The position numbers and the translations under genes were made by a program. From contig CAHIKZ030004282.1 in NCBI GenBank assembly GCA_903632075.3, positions 1,796,501 through 1,860,500 on the forward strand: DNA of 64,000 nucleotides, read 5' to 3'. Under the pieces are notes generated by a model, which saw only the letters and a program-made list of their open reading frames with translations, was not told the DNA's origin and made no database searches. Shown here in pieces: positions 30,601 to 42,385 of this stretch. Positions within the stretch are counted from its first letter, which is position 1. Each line of letters begins with the position of its first letter. Source of the stretch: Acanthosepion pharaonis (taxonomy: Eukaryota > Mollusca > Cephalopoda > Sepiida > Sepiidae).

Positions 30601-33600
30601 CCTCCAACGACTTTTCATCTTCAGCGTCTGTATTCTCTCGATGCCATTGTCATATTTGTTTTTGCCTTGACATGACACCTTCGCCTTGATTACATTCAGG
30701 ATCACTGTACATTTTTTCATCACTATATAGGAGATCGTGATCTTTTCTTTTTTTGATGGAATGTTCCTCCAACGACTTTTCATCTTCAGCGTCTGTATTC
30801 TCTCGATGTCATTGTCATATTTGTTTTTGCCTTGACATGACACCTTCGCCTTGATTACATTCAGGATCACTGTACATTTTTCATCACTATATAGGAGATC
30901 GTGATCTTCTTTTTTGATGGGAATGTTCTCCAACGACTTTTCATCTTCAGCGTCTGTATTCTCTCGATGCCATTGTCATATTTGTTTTGCCTTGACATGA
31001 CAGCCTTGATTACATTCAGGATCACTGTACATTTTTTTTATCACTATATAGGAGATCGTGATCTTTTCTTTTTTGATGGGAATGTTCCTCCAACGACTTT
31101 TCATCTTCAGCGTCTGTATTCTCTCGATGTCATTGTCATATTTGTTTTGCCTTGACATGACACCTTCGCCTTGATTACATTCAGGATCACTGTACATTTT
31201 TTTCATCACTATATAGGAGATCGTGATCTTTTCTTTTTTGATGGGAATGTTCCTCCAACGACTTTTCATCTTCAGCGTCTGTATTCTCTCGATGCCATTG
31301 TCATATTTGTTTTGCCTTGACATGACACCTTCGCCCTAATTACATTCAGGATCACTGTACATTTTTTCATCACTATATAGGAGATCGTGATCTTTTCTTT
31401 TTTGATGGGAATGTTCCTCCAACGACTTTTCATCTTCAGCGTCTGTATTCTCTCGATGTCATTGTCATATTTGTTTTGCCTTGACATGACACCTTCGCCT
31501 TGATTACATTCAGGATCACTGTACATTTTTTCATCACTATATAGGAGATCGTGATCTTTTCTTTTTTGATGGGAATGTTCCTCCAACGACTTTTCATCTT
31601 CAGCGTCTGTATTCTCTCGATGCCATTGTCATATTTGTTTTGCCTTTGACACCTTGCCTTGATTACATTCAGGATCACTGTACATTTTTCATCACTATAT
31701 AGGAGATCGTGATCTTTTCTTTTTTTGATGAATGTTCCTCCAACGACTTTTCATCTTCAGCGTCTGTATTCTCTCGATGTCATTGTCATTTTGTTTTGCC
31801 TTGACACGACACCTTCGCCTTGATTACATTCAGGATCACTGTACATTTTTTTTATCACTATATAGGAGATCGTGATCTTTTCTTTTTTGATGGGAATGTT
31901 CTTCCAAAGACTTTTCATATTCAGCGTCTGTATTCTCTCGATGTCATTGTCATATTTGTTTTTTGCCTTGACATGACACCTTCGATCCTTGATTACATTC
32001 AGGATCAATCTTTTCTTTTTTGATGGGAATGTTCCTCATTTTTTCATTTTTTCATCACTATATAGGAGATCGTGATCTTTTCTTTTTGATGGGAATGTTC
32101 CTCCAACGACTTTTCATCTTCAGCGTGCCATTGTCATATTTGTTTGCCTTGACATCTCGACGATCATTACATTTTTTTCATCACTATATTTGATCTTTTT
32201 CTTTTTTTTGTTCCTCCAACCTTTGATCTTCATGACATTCATTGTCTTCATGACACCTTTTGATTGATTACATTCAGGATCACTGTACATTTTTTCTTCA
32301 CTATATAGGAGATCGTGATCTTTTCTTTTTTGATGGGAATGTTCCTCCAACGACTTTTCATCTTCAGCGTCTGTATTCTCTCGACGCCATTGTCATATTT
32401 GTTTTGCCTTGACATGACACCTTCGCCTTGATTACATTCAGGATCACTGTACATTTTTTCATCACTATATAGGAGATCGTGATCTTTTCTTTTTTGATGG
32501 GAATGTTCCTCCAACGACTTTTCATCTTCAGCGTCTGTATTCTCTCGATGCCATTGTCATATTTGTTTTGCCTTGACATGACACCTTCGCCCTAATTACA
32601 TTCAGGATCACTACATTTTTTTTTTGTCCAACGACATCTTCAGCGTTTTTCACTACATTAGGAGATCTATATAGGATCTTTTTTTTCTTTTTGATGGGAA
32701 TGTTCCTCCAACGACTTTTTTCATCTTCAGCGTCTGTATTCTCTCGATTCATTGTCATATTTGTTTTTGCCTTGACATGACACCTTCGCCTTGATTACAT
32801 TCAGGATCACTGTACATTTTTCATCACTATATAGGAGATCGTGATTTTTTTCTTTTTGATGGAATATTTCCTCCAACGACTTTTCATCTTCAGCGTCTGT
32901 ATTCTCTCGATGTCATTGTCATATTTGTCATATTTTTTGCCTTGACATGACACCTTCGCCTTGATTACATTCAGGATCACTCTTCAGCGTCAGTTTTTCA
33001 TCACTATATAGGAGATCGTGATAAATTTTCTTTTTGATGGAATGTTCCTCCAACGACTTTTCATCTTCAGCGTCTGTATTCTCTCGATGTCATTGTCATA
33101 TTTGTTTTGCCTTGACATGACACCTTCGCCTTGATTACATTCAGGATCACTGTACATTTTTTCATCACTTCATCACTATATAGGAGATCGTGATCTTTTC
33201 ATTTTTTTTTGATGGGAATGTTCCTCCAACGACTTTTCATCTTCAGCGTCTGTATTCTCTCGATGTCATTGTCATATTTGTTTTGCCTTGACATGACACC
33301 TTCGCCTTGATTACATTCAGGATCACTGTACATTTTTTTCATCACTATATAGGAGATCGTGATCTTTTTTTTTGATGGGAATGTTCCTCCAACGACTTTT
33401 CATCTTCAGCGTCTGTATTCTCTCGATGTCATTGTCATATTTGTTTTGACACCTTGACATGACACCTTCAGGATCACTTGTACATTTTTTTTCATCACTA
33501 TATAGGAGATCGTGATCTTTTCTTTTGATGGGAATGTTCCTCCAACGACTTTTATCTTCAGCGTCTTTTTCGATCATTGTCATATTTGTTTTGCCTTGAG

Positions 33601-36600
33601 ACCTTCGTGATTCATTCAGGATTTACATTTTTTTATATGGGAATGTGATCTTTTCTTTTTTTGATGGGAATGTTCCAACGACTTTTCATCTTCAGCGTCT
33701 GTATTCTCTCGATGCCATTGTCATATTTGTTTTGCCTTGACATGACACCTTCGCCTTTGATTACATTCAGGATCTGTACATTTTTATCATTTTTTCATCT
33801 TTTGATGGGAATACTATATAGGAGATCTTTTTCTTTTTTTTTTGATGGGAATGTTCCTCCAACGACTTTTCATCTTCAGCGTCTGTATTCTCTCGATGTC
33901 ATTGTCATATTTGTTTTGCCTTGACATGACACCTTCGCCTTGATTACATTCAGGATCACTGTACATTTTTTCATCACTATATAGGAGATCATGATCTTTT
34001 CTTTTTTGATGGGAATGTTCCTCCAACGACTTTTTATCTTCAGCGTCTGTATTCTCTCGATTCATTGTCATATTTGTTTTGCCTTGACATGACACCTTCG
34101 CCTTGATTACATTCAGGATCACTGTACATTTTTTCATCACTATATAGGAGATCGTGATCTTTTCTTTTTTGATGGGAATGTTCCTCCAACGACTTTTCAT
34201 CTTCAGCGTCTGTATTCTCTCGATGTCATTGTCATATTTGTTTTGCCTTGACATGACACCACCTTCAGGATCCTTGATTATCACTATCAGGATCACTTTT
34301 CATTTTTTCATCACTTTTATATAGGAGATCGTGATCTTTTGTTTTTTTGATGGGAATGTTCCTCCAACGACTTTTTCATCTTCAGCGTCTGTATTCTCTC
34401 GATGTCATTGTCATATTTGTTTTGCCTTGACATGACACCTTCGCCTTGATTACATTCAGGATCACTGTACATTTTTTTCTTTTTGATCACTATATAGCGT
34501 CTGAGATCGTGATGTTTTTTTTTTTGATGGAATGCACATTTTCCTCCAACGACTTTTCATCTTCAGCGTCTGTATTCTCTTGATGTCATTGTCATATTTG
34601 TTTTGCCTTGACATAACACCTTCGCCTTGATTACATTCAGGATCACTGTACATTTTTTTCATCACTATATAGGAGATCGTGATCTTTTCTTTTTTGATGG
34701 GAATGTTCCTCCAACGACTTTTTCATCTTCAGCGTCTGTATTCTCTCGATGTCATTGTCATATTTGTTTTTTGCCTTGACATGACACCTTCGCCTTGATT
34801 ACATTCAGGATCACTGTACATTTTTTCATCACTATATAGGAGATCGTGATCTTTTCTTTTTGATGGGAATGTTTCTCCAACGACTTTTCATCTTCAGCGT
34901 CTGTATTCTCTCGATGTCATTGTCATATTTGTTTTGCCTTGACATGACACCTTCGCCTTGATTACATTCAGGATCACTGTACATTTTTTCATCACTTTAT
35001 ATAGGAGATCAACGACTTTTTCTTTTCTGTTTTTGATGTCATTGAATGTTCTTCTACATTCAGGATCACTGGCCATTTTTTCATCACAATCTTTTTTTTT
35101 GATGGGGAATGTTTCCTCCAACGACTTTTCATCTTCAGCGTCTGTATTCTCTCGATGTCATTGTCATATTTGTTTTGCCTTGACATGACACCTTCGCCTT
35201 GATTACATTCAGGATCACTGTACATTTTTCATCACTATATAGGAGATCGTGATCTTTTCTTTTTTGATGGGAATGTTCCTCCAACGACTTTTTTCATCTT
35301 TCATTCTCTCGACGCCATTGTCATATTTGTTTTCTTGTATTCTCTCGATACATTTTTCATCATTGTCATATTTCCAACGACTTTTCATCTTTTGTATTCT
35401 CTTGACATTTGTTTTGCCACCTTCGCTTCCTTGATTACATTCAGGATCACTGTACATTTTTTTCATCACTATATAGGAGATCGTGATCTTTTCTTTTTGA
35501 TGGGAATGTTCCTCCAACGACTTTTCATCTTCAGCGTCTGTATTCTCTCGATGTCATTGTCATATTTGTTTTGCCTTGACATGACACCTTCGCCTTGATT
35601 ATATTCAGGATCACTGTACATTTTTTCATCACTATATAGGAGATCGTGATCTTTCTTTTTTGATGGGAATGTTCCTCCAACGACTTTTCATCTTCAGCGT
35701 CTGTATTCTATTGATGTCATTGTCATATTTGTTTTGCTTGACATGACACCATCGATTTGATTACATTCAGGATCACTGTACATTTTTTCTTCACTATATA
35801 GGAGATCGTGATCTTTTCTTTTTTTGATGGGAATGTTCCTCCAACGACTTTTCATCTTCAGCGTCTGTATTCTCTCGATGTCATTGTCATATTTGTTTTT
35901 GCCTTGACATTTGCCATTCAGGATCACTGTACATTTTTCATCTAGGAGATCATGATCTTTTCTTTTTGATGGGATTACATTGTATTCTCTCGATCATTGT
36001 CATATTTGTTTTGCCTTGACATGACACCTTCGCCTTGATTACATTTTTCATTTTTTTCATCACTATATAGGAGATCGTGATCTTTTCTTTTTTGATGGGA
36101 ATGTTCCTCCAACGACTTTTCATCTTCAGCGTCTGTATTCTCTCGATGTCATTGTCATATTTGTTTTGCCTTGACATGACACCTTCGCCTTGATTACATT
36201 CAGGATCACTGTACATTTTTTTCATCACTATATAGGAGATCGTGATCTTTTCTTTTTTGATGGAATGTTCCTCCAACGACTTTTCATCTTCAGCGTCTGT
36301 ATTCTCTCGATGTCATTGTCATATTTGTTTTTGCCTTGACATGACACCTTCGCCTTGATTGATTACATTCAGGATCACTGTACATTTTTTTCATCACTAT
36401 ATAGGAGATCGTGATCTTTTCTTTTTTTGATGGGAATGTTCCTCCAACGACTTTTCATCTTCAGCGTCTGTATTCTCTCGATGTCATTGTCATATTTGTT
36501 TTGCCTTGACATGACACCTTCGCCTTGATTACATTCAGGATCACTGTACATTTTTTTTTCATCACTATATAGGAGATCGTGATCTTTTCTTTTTTGATGG

Positions 36601-39600
36601 GAATGTTCCTCCAACGACTTTTCATCTTCAGCGTCTGTATTCTCTCGATGTCATTGTCATATTTGTTTTGCCTTGACATGACACCTTCGCCTTGATTACA
36701 TTCAGGATCACTGTACATTTTTTTTATCACTATATAGGAGATCGTGATCTTTTCTTTTTTGATGGGAATGTTCCTCCAACGACTTTTTCATCTTCAGCGT
36801 CTGTATTCTCTCGATGTCATTGTCATATTTGTTTTGCCTTGACACTGACATCCTTCGTGATCCTTTTTTGATGATTACATTCAGGATCACTGTACATTTT
36901 TTCATCACTATATAGGAGATCGTGATCTTTTTTTTTTTGATGGGAATGTTCCTCCAACGACTTTTCATCTTCAGCGTCTGTATTCTCTCGATGTCATTGT
37001 CATATTTGTTTTGCCTTGACATGACACCTTCTGCCTTGATTACATTCAGGATCACTGTATTTTTTTTCATCACTATATAGGAGATCGTGATCTTTTCTTT
37101 TTGATGGGAATGTTCCTCCAACGACTTTTCATCTTCAGCGTCTGTATTCTCTCGATGTCATTGTCATATTTGTTTTGCCTTGACATGACACCTTCGCCTT
37201 GATTACATTCAGGATCACTGTATTTTTTCATCACTATATAGGAGATCGTGATCTTTTTTTTTTTGATGGGAATGTTCCTCCAACGACTTTTCATCTTCAG
37301 CGTCTGTATTCTCTCGATGTCATTGTCATATTTGTTTTTGCCTTGACATGACACCTTCGCCTTGATTGATTACATTTTTTTCAGGATCACTGTACATTTT
37401 TCATCACTATCATTGTCATATTTGTTTTGGAGATCGTGATTCATTTTCTTTTTTGATGGAATGTTCCTCCAACGACTTTTCATCTTCAGCGTCTGTATTC
37501 TCTCGATGTCATTGTCATATTTGTTTTGCCTTGACATGATTCACCTTCATTTTTTTCATCACTATTGATTACATTCAGGATCACTTGTATCAGCGTTTTT
37601 TTCATCACTATATAGGAGATCGTGATCTTTTCTTTTTTGATGGGAATGTTCCTCCAACGACTTTTCATCTTCAGCGTCTGTATTCTCTCGATGCCATTGT
37701 CATATTTGTTTTTGCCTTGACATGACACCTTCGCCTTGATTACATTCAGGATCACTGTACATTTTTTCATCACTATATAGGAGATCGTGATCTTTTCTTT
37801 TTTGATGGGAATGTTCCTCCAACGACTTTTCATCTTCAGCGTCTGTATTCTCTCGATGTCATTGTCATATTTGTTTTGCCTTGACATGACACCTTCGCCT
37901 TGATTACATTCAGGATCACTGTACAGTTTTTCATCACTATATAGGAGATCATGATCTTTTTTTTTTTGATGGAATGTTCCTCCAACGACTTTTTATCTTC
38001 AGCGTCTGTATTCTCTCGATTCATTGTCATATTTGTTTTGCCTTGACATGACACCTTCGCCTTGATTACATTCAGGATCACTGTACATTTTTTCATCACT
38101 ATATAGGAGATCGTGATCTTTTCTTTTTTTGATGGGGAATGTTCCTCCAACGACTTTTTCATCTTCAGCGTCTGTATTCTCTCGATGTCATTGTCATATT
38201 TGTTTTGCCTTGACATGACACCTTCGCCTTGATTACATTCAGGATCACTGTACATTTTTTCATCACTATATAGGAGATCGTGATCTTTTCTTTTTTGATG
38301 GGTATGTTCCTCCAACGACTTTTCATCTTCAGCGTCTGTATTCTCTCGATGTCATTGTCATATTTGTTTTGCCTTGACATGACACCTTCGCCTTGATTAC
38401 ATTCAGGATCACTGTACATTTTTTCATCACTATATAGGAGATCGTGATCTTTTCTTTTTTGATGGGAATGTTCCTCCAACGACTTTTTCATCTTCAGCGT
38501 CTGTATTCTCTCGATGTCATTGTCATATTTGTTTTGCCTTGACATGACACCTTCTGCCTTGATTACATTCAGGATCACTATATATAGGAGATCGTATCAT
38601 TTTTCATCTTCAGCGTCACTATATAGGAGTACATTTTTTCATCGTGATCTTTTCTTTTTTTGATGGGAATGTTCCTCCAACGACTTTTCATCTTCAGCGT
38701 CTGTATTCTCTCGATGTCATTGTCATATTTGTTTTGCCTTGACATGACACCTTCGCCTTGATTACATTCAGGATCACTGTACATTTTTTCATCACTATAT
38801 AGGAGATCGTGATCTTTTCTTTTTTTGATGGAATGTTCCTCCAACGACTTTTCATCTTCAGCGTCTGTATTCTCTCGATGTCATTGTCATATTTGTTTTG
38901 CCTTGACATGACACCTTCGCCTTGATTACATTCAGGATCACTGTACATTTTTCATCACTATATAGGAGATCGTGATCTTTTCTTTTTGATGGGAATGTTC
39001 CTCCAACGATTTTTTTCATCTTCAGCGTCTGTATTCTCTCGATGTCATTGTCATATTTGTTTTTGCCTTGACATGACACCTTCGCCTTTGATTACATTCA
39101 GGATCACTGTACATTTTTCATCACTATATAGGAGATCGTGATCTTTTCTTTTTTTGATGGGAATGTTCCTCCAACGACTTTTCATCTTCAGCGTCTGTAT
39201 TCTCTCGATGTCATTGTCATATTTGTTTTTGCCTTGTATTGACACCTTCGCCTTGATTACATTCAGGATCACTGTACATTTTTTTTCATCACTATATAGG
39301 AGATCGTGATCTTTTCTTTTTGATGGAATGTTCCTCCAACGACTTTTCATCTTCAGCGTCTGTATTCTCTCGATGTCATTGTCATATTTGTTTTGCCTTG
39401 ACGACACCTTCGCCTTGATTACATTCAGGATCACTGTACATTTTTTTCATCACTATATAGGAGATCGTGATCTTTTCTTTTTTTGATGGGAATGTTCCTC
39501 CAACGACTTTTCATCTTCAGCGTCTGTATTCTCTCGATGTCATTGTCATATTTGTTTTGCCTTGACATGACACCTTCTTTCGCCTTGATTACATTCAGGA

Positions 39601-40320
39601 TCACTGTACATTTTTTCATCACTATATAGGAGATCGTGATCTTTTTCTTTTTTGATGGGAATGTTTCCTCCAACCTCTCGATTTTCATCTTCAGCGTCTG
39701 TATTCTCTCGATGTCATTGTCATATTTGTTTTGCTTTTTTTGACTTGACATGACACCTTCACCATTTGATTACATTCATGGATCACTGTACATTTTTTTC
39801 ATCATTTTTTATATAGGAGATCGTGATCTTTTCTTTTTGATGGGAATGTTCCTCCAACGACTTTTCATCTTCAGCGTCTGTATTCTCTCGATGTCATTGT
39901 CATATTTGTTTTTTGCCTTGATTACATTCAGGACATGTACACACATCTTCGTGCTTTCTTTTTTGATTACATTCAGGATCACTGTACATTTTTTTTTCAC
40001 TATATAGGAGATCAGGATGATCTTTTCTTTTTGATGGGATTGTTCCTCCAACGACTTTTCATCTTCAGCGTCTGTATTCTCTCGATGTCATTGTCATATT
40101 TGTTTTGCCTTGACATGACACCTTCGCCTTGATTACATTCAGGATCACTGTACATTTTTCATCACTATATAGGAGATCGTGATCTTTTCTTTTTTGATGG
40201 GAATGTTCCTCCAACGACTTTTCATCTTCAGCGTCTGTATTCTCTCGATGTCATTGTCATATTTGTTTTGCCTTGACATGACACCTTCGCCTTGATTACA
40301 TTCAGGATCACTACATTTTT

Positions 40321-40340
40321 TCATCACTATCGTGTTGCAA
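40321..40340. other. Right edge of the satellite array
   Basis: The last partial monomer ends inside the word CATCACTAT at 40330. The next bases, CGTGTTGCAATC, have no satellite similarity and lie in sequence that reads as the far end of a gypsy pol remnant on the minus strand. The switch is abrupt, with no gradient of degraded monomers. Confidence 0.85.
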
Positions 40341-40957
40341 TCTAACTTGGTCTTCATGCAGTAACATCCATTATCTATTTTTTTATTACCCTAATGTTCT
40401 ACTCATTTTGCATTATGAATCTTCCCTCTTGTAGATTAGATTCGCTATCGTATTTACGTCAGTTTTTCGTTGGTGGCATAAGACACGGTCAATGGGTTTG
40501 TATTTTGTTTACCCATGAAAGCGGATGGGCTTTTCAATCTTTCAACATATGTTATTACCCTATAGCTTAACAACCATCTAGGAAGAAATGTTTCTATCTT
40601 TTCCTTCCGTTGTAGACATAACATTTTTTATAGTTTGCACCATCTTTGAATTTTTCCTCCTGTTTCTCACGTTTAGAAATAATGAAGCTAAATCTCGACA
40701 AAGCGTCTACATACGGAATGGTATTGTTTCACGCATTCAGTATCAAACTCAAAGGCCATCTGAGAATCCTTGATCGTATTAAATATAAATTCTAAAGGTC
40801 TATTGTCTGGCCTTAAGAGGAACATCTAATCAGAAACTAACGAGGTCTATTTGTTGTCTATAGTACGGTCAATGCTTTTTTTCTCAATATTTGGGAAAGT
40901 CACTTCGGCTTTTGACAATTTTCCCGAAAGATTCATAACAGGATGACCTTCCTCAGC
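40331..40957 (-). pseudogene. Gypsy RNase H and linker fragment
   Basis: Downstream of the MITE the minus strand reads EEGHPVMNLSGKLSKAEV, then PDNRPLEFIF, then (in another frame) NTIPYVDALSRFSF. These are standard RNase H and post-RNase H tether motifs of Ty3/gypsy pol. Between them a stretch around the WAI/FLLGR region is shortened. Below about 40640 similarity falls to isolated words such as IDNG before the satellite begins. There are several stops, so this is a remnant. Confidence 0.8.
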
Positions 40958-40959
40958 TA

Positions 40960-41061
40960 TTTGGTTGGTGCAAAAATAATGACGTAATAATGTTGTTTGC
41001 GGACGTGCTTTTCTACGTCAAAAAACGACATTCTTACGTCATTATTTTTGCACCAATCTAA
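40960..41061. mobile_element. Mariner-like MITE, 102 bp
   Basis: The left end TTTGGTTGGTGCAAAAATAA and the right end, read inverted, TTAGATTGGTGCAAAAATAA form ~30-bp terminal inverted repeats continuing into TGACGTAA. TA dinucleotides flank both sides (40958-40959 and 41062-41063). The GGTTGGTGCAAAA terminus is of the kind seen in Hsmar1/MADE1-type mariner MITEs. There is no coding capacity. Taking it out with one TA leaves an uninterrupted gypsy RNase H frame, which confirms both ends and the TA target duplication. Confidence 0.92.
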
Positions 41062-41345
41062 TAATATTCCCGATATTGAGTGTACAGTTGCGTCAGTTCT
41101 TATTAGTATTTCTTTTCTAGTGTCGAACATTTTTACTACTCCTTTCGTTGCCAGAACAGCTTCAAAATTTTAAGCGACTTGTTCTTTTGTCTAAATAATT
41201 CCACGTTCTTAAAAGCAGTAAAAGGTTCTGTCATTTTTGAGTATCGCTCTACATATCGTCTGCATAAATTTACAAGTCCTAAAAAAATAGATTTCAATAC
41301 GTTTTTGTTCTTAGGTAATTCAACTTTTAATATTTTTGTTATGGG
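41062..41345 (-). pseudogene. Gypsy RT-RNase H connection fragment
   Basis: The minus strand reads PITKILKVELPKNK, then FLGLVNLCRRYVERYSK, the conserved block after the RT domain in Ty3/gypsy elements. After a frameshift near 41165 come VVKMFDTRKEILIRTDA and SISGIL, the start of the RNase H domain including its first acidic residue (RTDA). The piece stops exactly at the MITE in RNase H. One extra base splits FLGLV from its upstream frame and two in-frame stops are visible in the second half. Confidence 0.85.
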
Positions 41346-41359
41346 ATCTTACCCATAAT

Positions 41360-41933
41360 AATAATAATGGGCTATTCCATACTTAATAAATACTGGAATA
41401 GACAAGGGGTCTGTCAGTAATTCAAGTCGTGTCAAGAGTCAGTCAGTAGTTCAAGTCGAGTCAGAGGCAGTCCGAAACAGAGTCGCGTTCAGACAATTAC
41501 TACAAGACATTGGAATAGTGATACTGGTCGAGACTACATTGTTCTCTCTACTAAACCTGATTGTTCATACTAACACTTCTACTTCTCTGTATATATTCCT
41601 GTTTGTAATACAGTGTAACCCGGATATAAGAGAGTTGTCGGGACCGGAGAAGAAGTCTCTTATATCCGGGTTTCTCTTTTATACGGGTTTGGTCTGTTTT
41701 ATATACATTAACACAGGCTCTAATTTGGGACCAGTGAAAATCTCTCTTATATCTGGGTTTCTCTTATATCCGGGTCTCTTATATCCGGGTTACACTGTAT
41801 ATCTGTGTTATTCCATACCCGTGGTCGAGTTCTTCTTAATTGGTTCTACCTTGGACTATCACCGTGGTACAAGGAACCGGACCATAACAATTTTGTTAAC
41901 TAACGATTGGTCTGGTGATATTCCTTCGTTGGA
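41360..41933. mobile_element. Unidentified insert in gypsy RT, possible LTR remnant
   Basis: This ~570-bp block separates the FLGYSI and PITKIL parts of the gypsy pol remnant, so it is an insertion. It contains GTCAGT-rich and CAAGTCGAGTC-like short repeats at 41412-41470, a Tigger-like MITE (41611-41797), and a segment ending near CCGGACCATAACA that could be the end of an LTR. I found no matching TG...CA termini with a 4-6 bp target duplication, so the LTR reading is tentative. An open frame on the + strand (41518-42054) runs across all these borders and is accidental. Confidence 0.45.
41611..41797. mobile_element. Tigger/pogo-like palindromic MITE, copy 1
   Basis: This 187-bp element has ends CAGTGTAACCCGGATATAAG and its inverse, flanked by TA on both sides (41609-41610, 41798-41799). 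The motif TCTCTTATATCCGGGTT repeats within it, giving a largely palindromic unit. CAG-starting termini with TA duplication are typical of the pogo/Tigger branch of Tc1/mariner. There is no ORF. A second copy lies at 59640-59811, and the internal segment ACACAGGCTCTAATTTGGGA is shared. Confidence 0.9.
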
Positions 41934-42290
41934 TATGGAATATCCCAAGAATTATATTTTATTATTGGTACTCACACATATTTTTTCGTTAATTGTTAAT
42001 TTTATAACTTATTCAAAACCATACTGGTTTTCCATTTTAGTTCTTCGTCTTTAATAGCACCAACAAAAATGTCATCCTGGTAGCATATTGTATTTTTTTT
42101 TATATCGTTACCAGTAACTTGCTCTATAATTCTTTTAAAAAATCGCATTTGCGGTTTTAATTCCATACAGCCTGTGTTTCCATCTTAATAATCCTATTGG
42201 TGTGTTTATTGTTATGAAGTCTTCGCCAATAGATAATTTATGGTAAGCCTAATTTAGATCAGTTTTAGAGAATGGTTTCATAGGAAGCTC
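41934..42290 (-). pseudogene. Gypsy reverse transcriptase fragment
   Basis: The minus-strand translation begins with a SKTDL-type motif near 42285, then TINTPIGLLRW, and the catalytic YQDD box followed by IFVGAI near 42090-42060. It ends with FLGYSI at the insertion edge (41934-41953). YxDD is the metal-binding core of reverse transcriptase, which would copy the element's RNA into DNA. A frameshift lies in the T/A run between the GIKTANAIF and EQVTGNDI motifs, and a stop replaces one residue just before FLGY. The N-terminal part of RT, protease and gag are absent. It is clearly non-functional. Confidence 0.85.
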
Positions 42291-42385
42291 AAAGCTCATT
42301 CTACACTCATGAAATAATATGAGAAAAATAAAACATTATGAAGTAAAAATCTTTTAAACAAAAGTGAACAATAAAAGAACAAGAA

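Larger units (their letters stand above)
1..40330. repeat. Tandem satellite array, ~165-bp monomer, ~240 copies
   Basis: The same monomer recurs head-to-tail without inversion. Anchor words in order are CATCACTATATAGGAGATCG, TGATGGGAATGTTCCTCCAA, TCTTCAGCGTCTGTATTCTC, ATTGTCATATTTGTTTTGCC, TGACATGACACCTTCGCC and GATTACATTCAGGATCACTG, then a T run. Consecutive anchors between 37673 and 38496 are 165, 163, 166, 164 and 165 bp apart. The + strand monomer is about 42% T, 20% A and 38% GC. Each monomer carries a dyad (AGATC-GT-GATCT), the palindrome TGTACA and two variable T runs. The period is close to nucleosome spacing, as in many centromeric or heterochromatic satellites, but no centromere role can be shown here. 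On the minus strand, overlapping frames stay open for 60-180 codons. T-run changes shift the frame from monomer to monomer, so I read these as incidental. The left end lies outside the window. Confidence 0.97.
40331..42290 (-). mobile_element. Ty3/gypsy LTR retrotransposon fragment, with nested insertions
   Basis: Read on the minus strand from 42290 downward, the order is that of Ty3/gypsy pol: reverse transcriptase, the post-RT connection with the FLGLVN motif, RNase H, and the linker leading towards integrase. It is broken by stops and frameshifts and interrupted by a ~570-bp insert (41360-41933) and a 102-bp MITE (40960-41061). The downstream integrase part is replaced by the satellite array. 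The three coding pieces are listed separately. The family call rests on motif order and is firm; the clade within Ty3/gypsy is not determined. Confidence 0.85.

Noticed and set aside
1..40330. Many 60-180 codon open frames on both strands of the satellite
   Set aside because: They repeat with the monomer, overlap each other, and change frame whenever a T run changes length. No splice or start context is conserved.
1..40330. CRISPR-like array
   Set aside because: There are no unique spacers between repeats; units are contiguous 165-bp monomers, and the surroundings are eukaryotic transposons.
41518..42054. 178-codon open frame on the + strand
   Set aside because: It crosses the MITE, the unknown insert and antisense gypsy RT, so it cannot be one gene.
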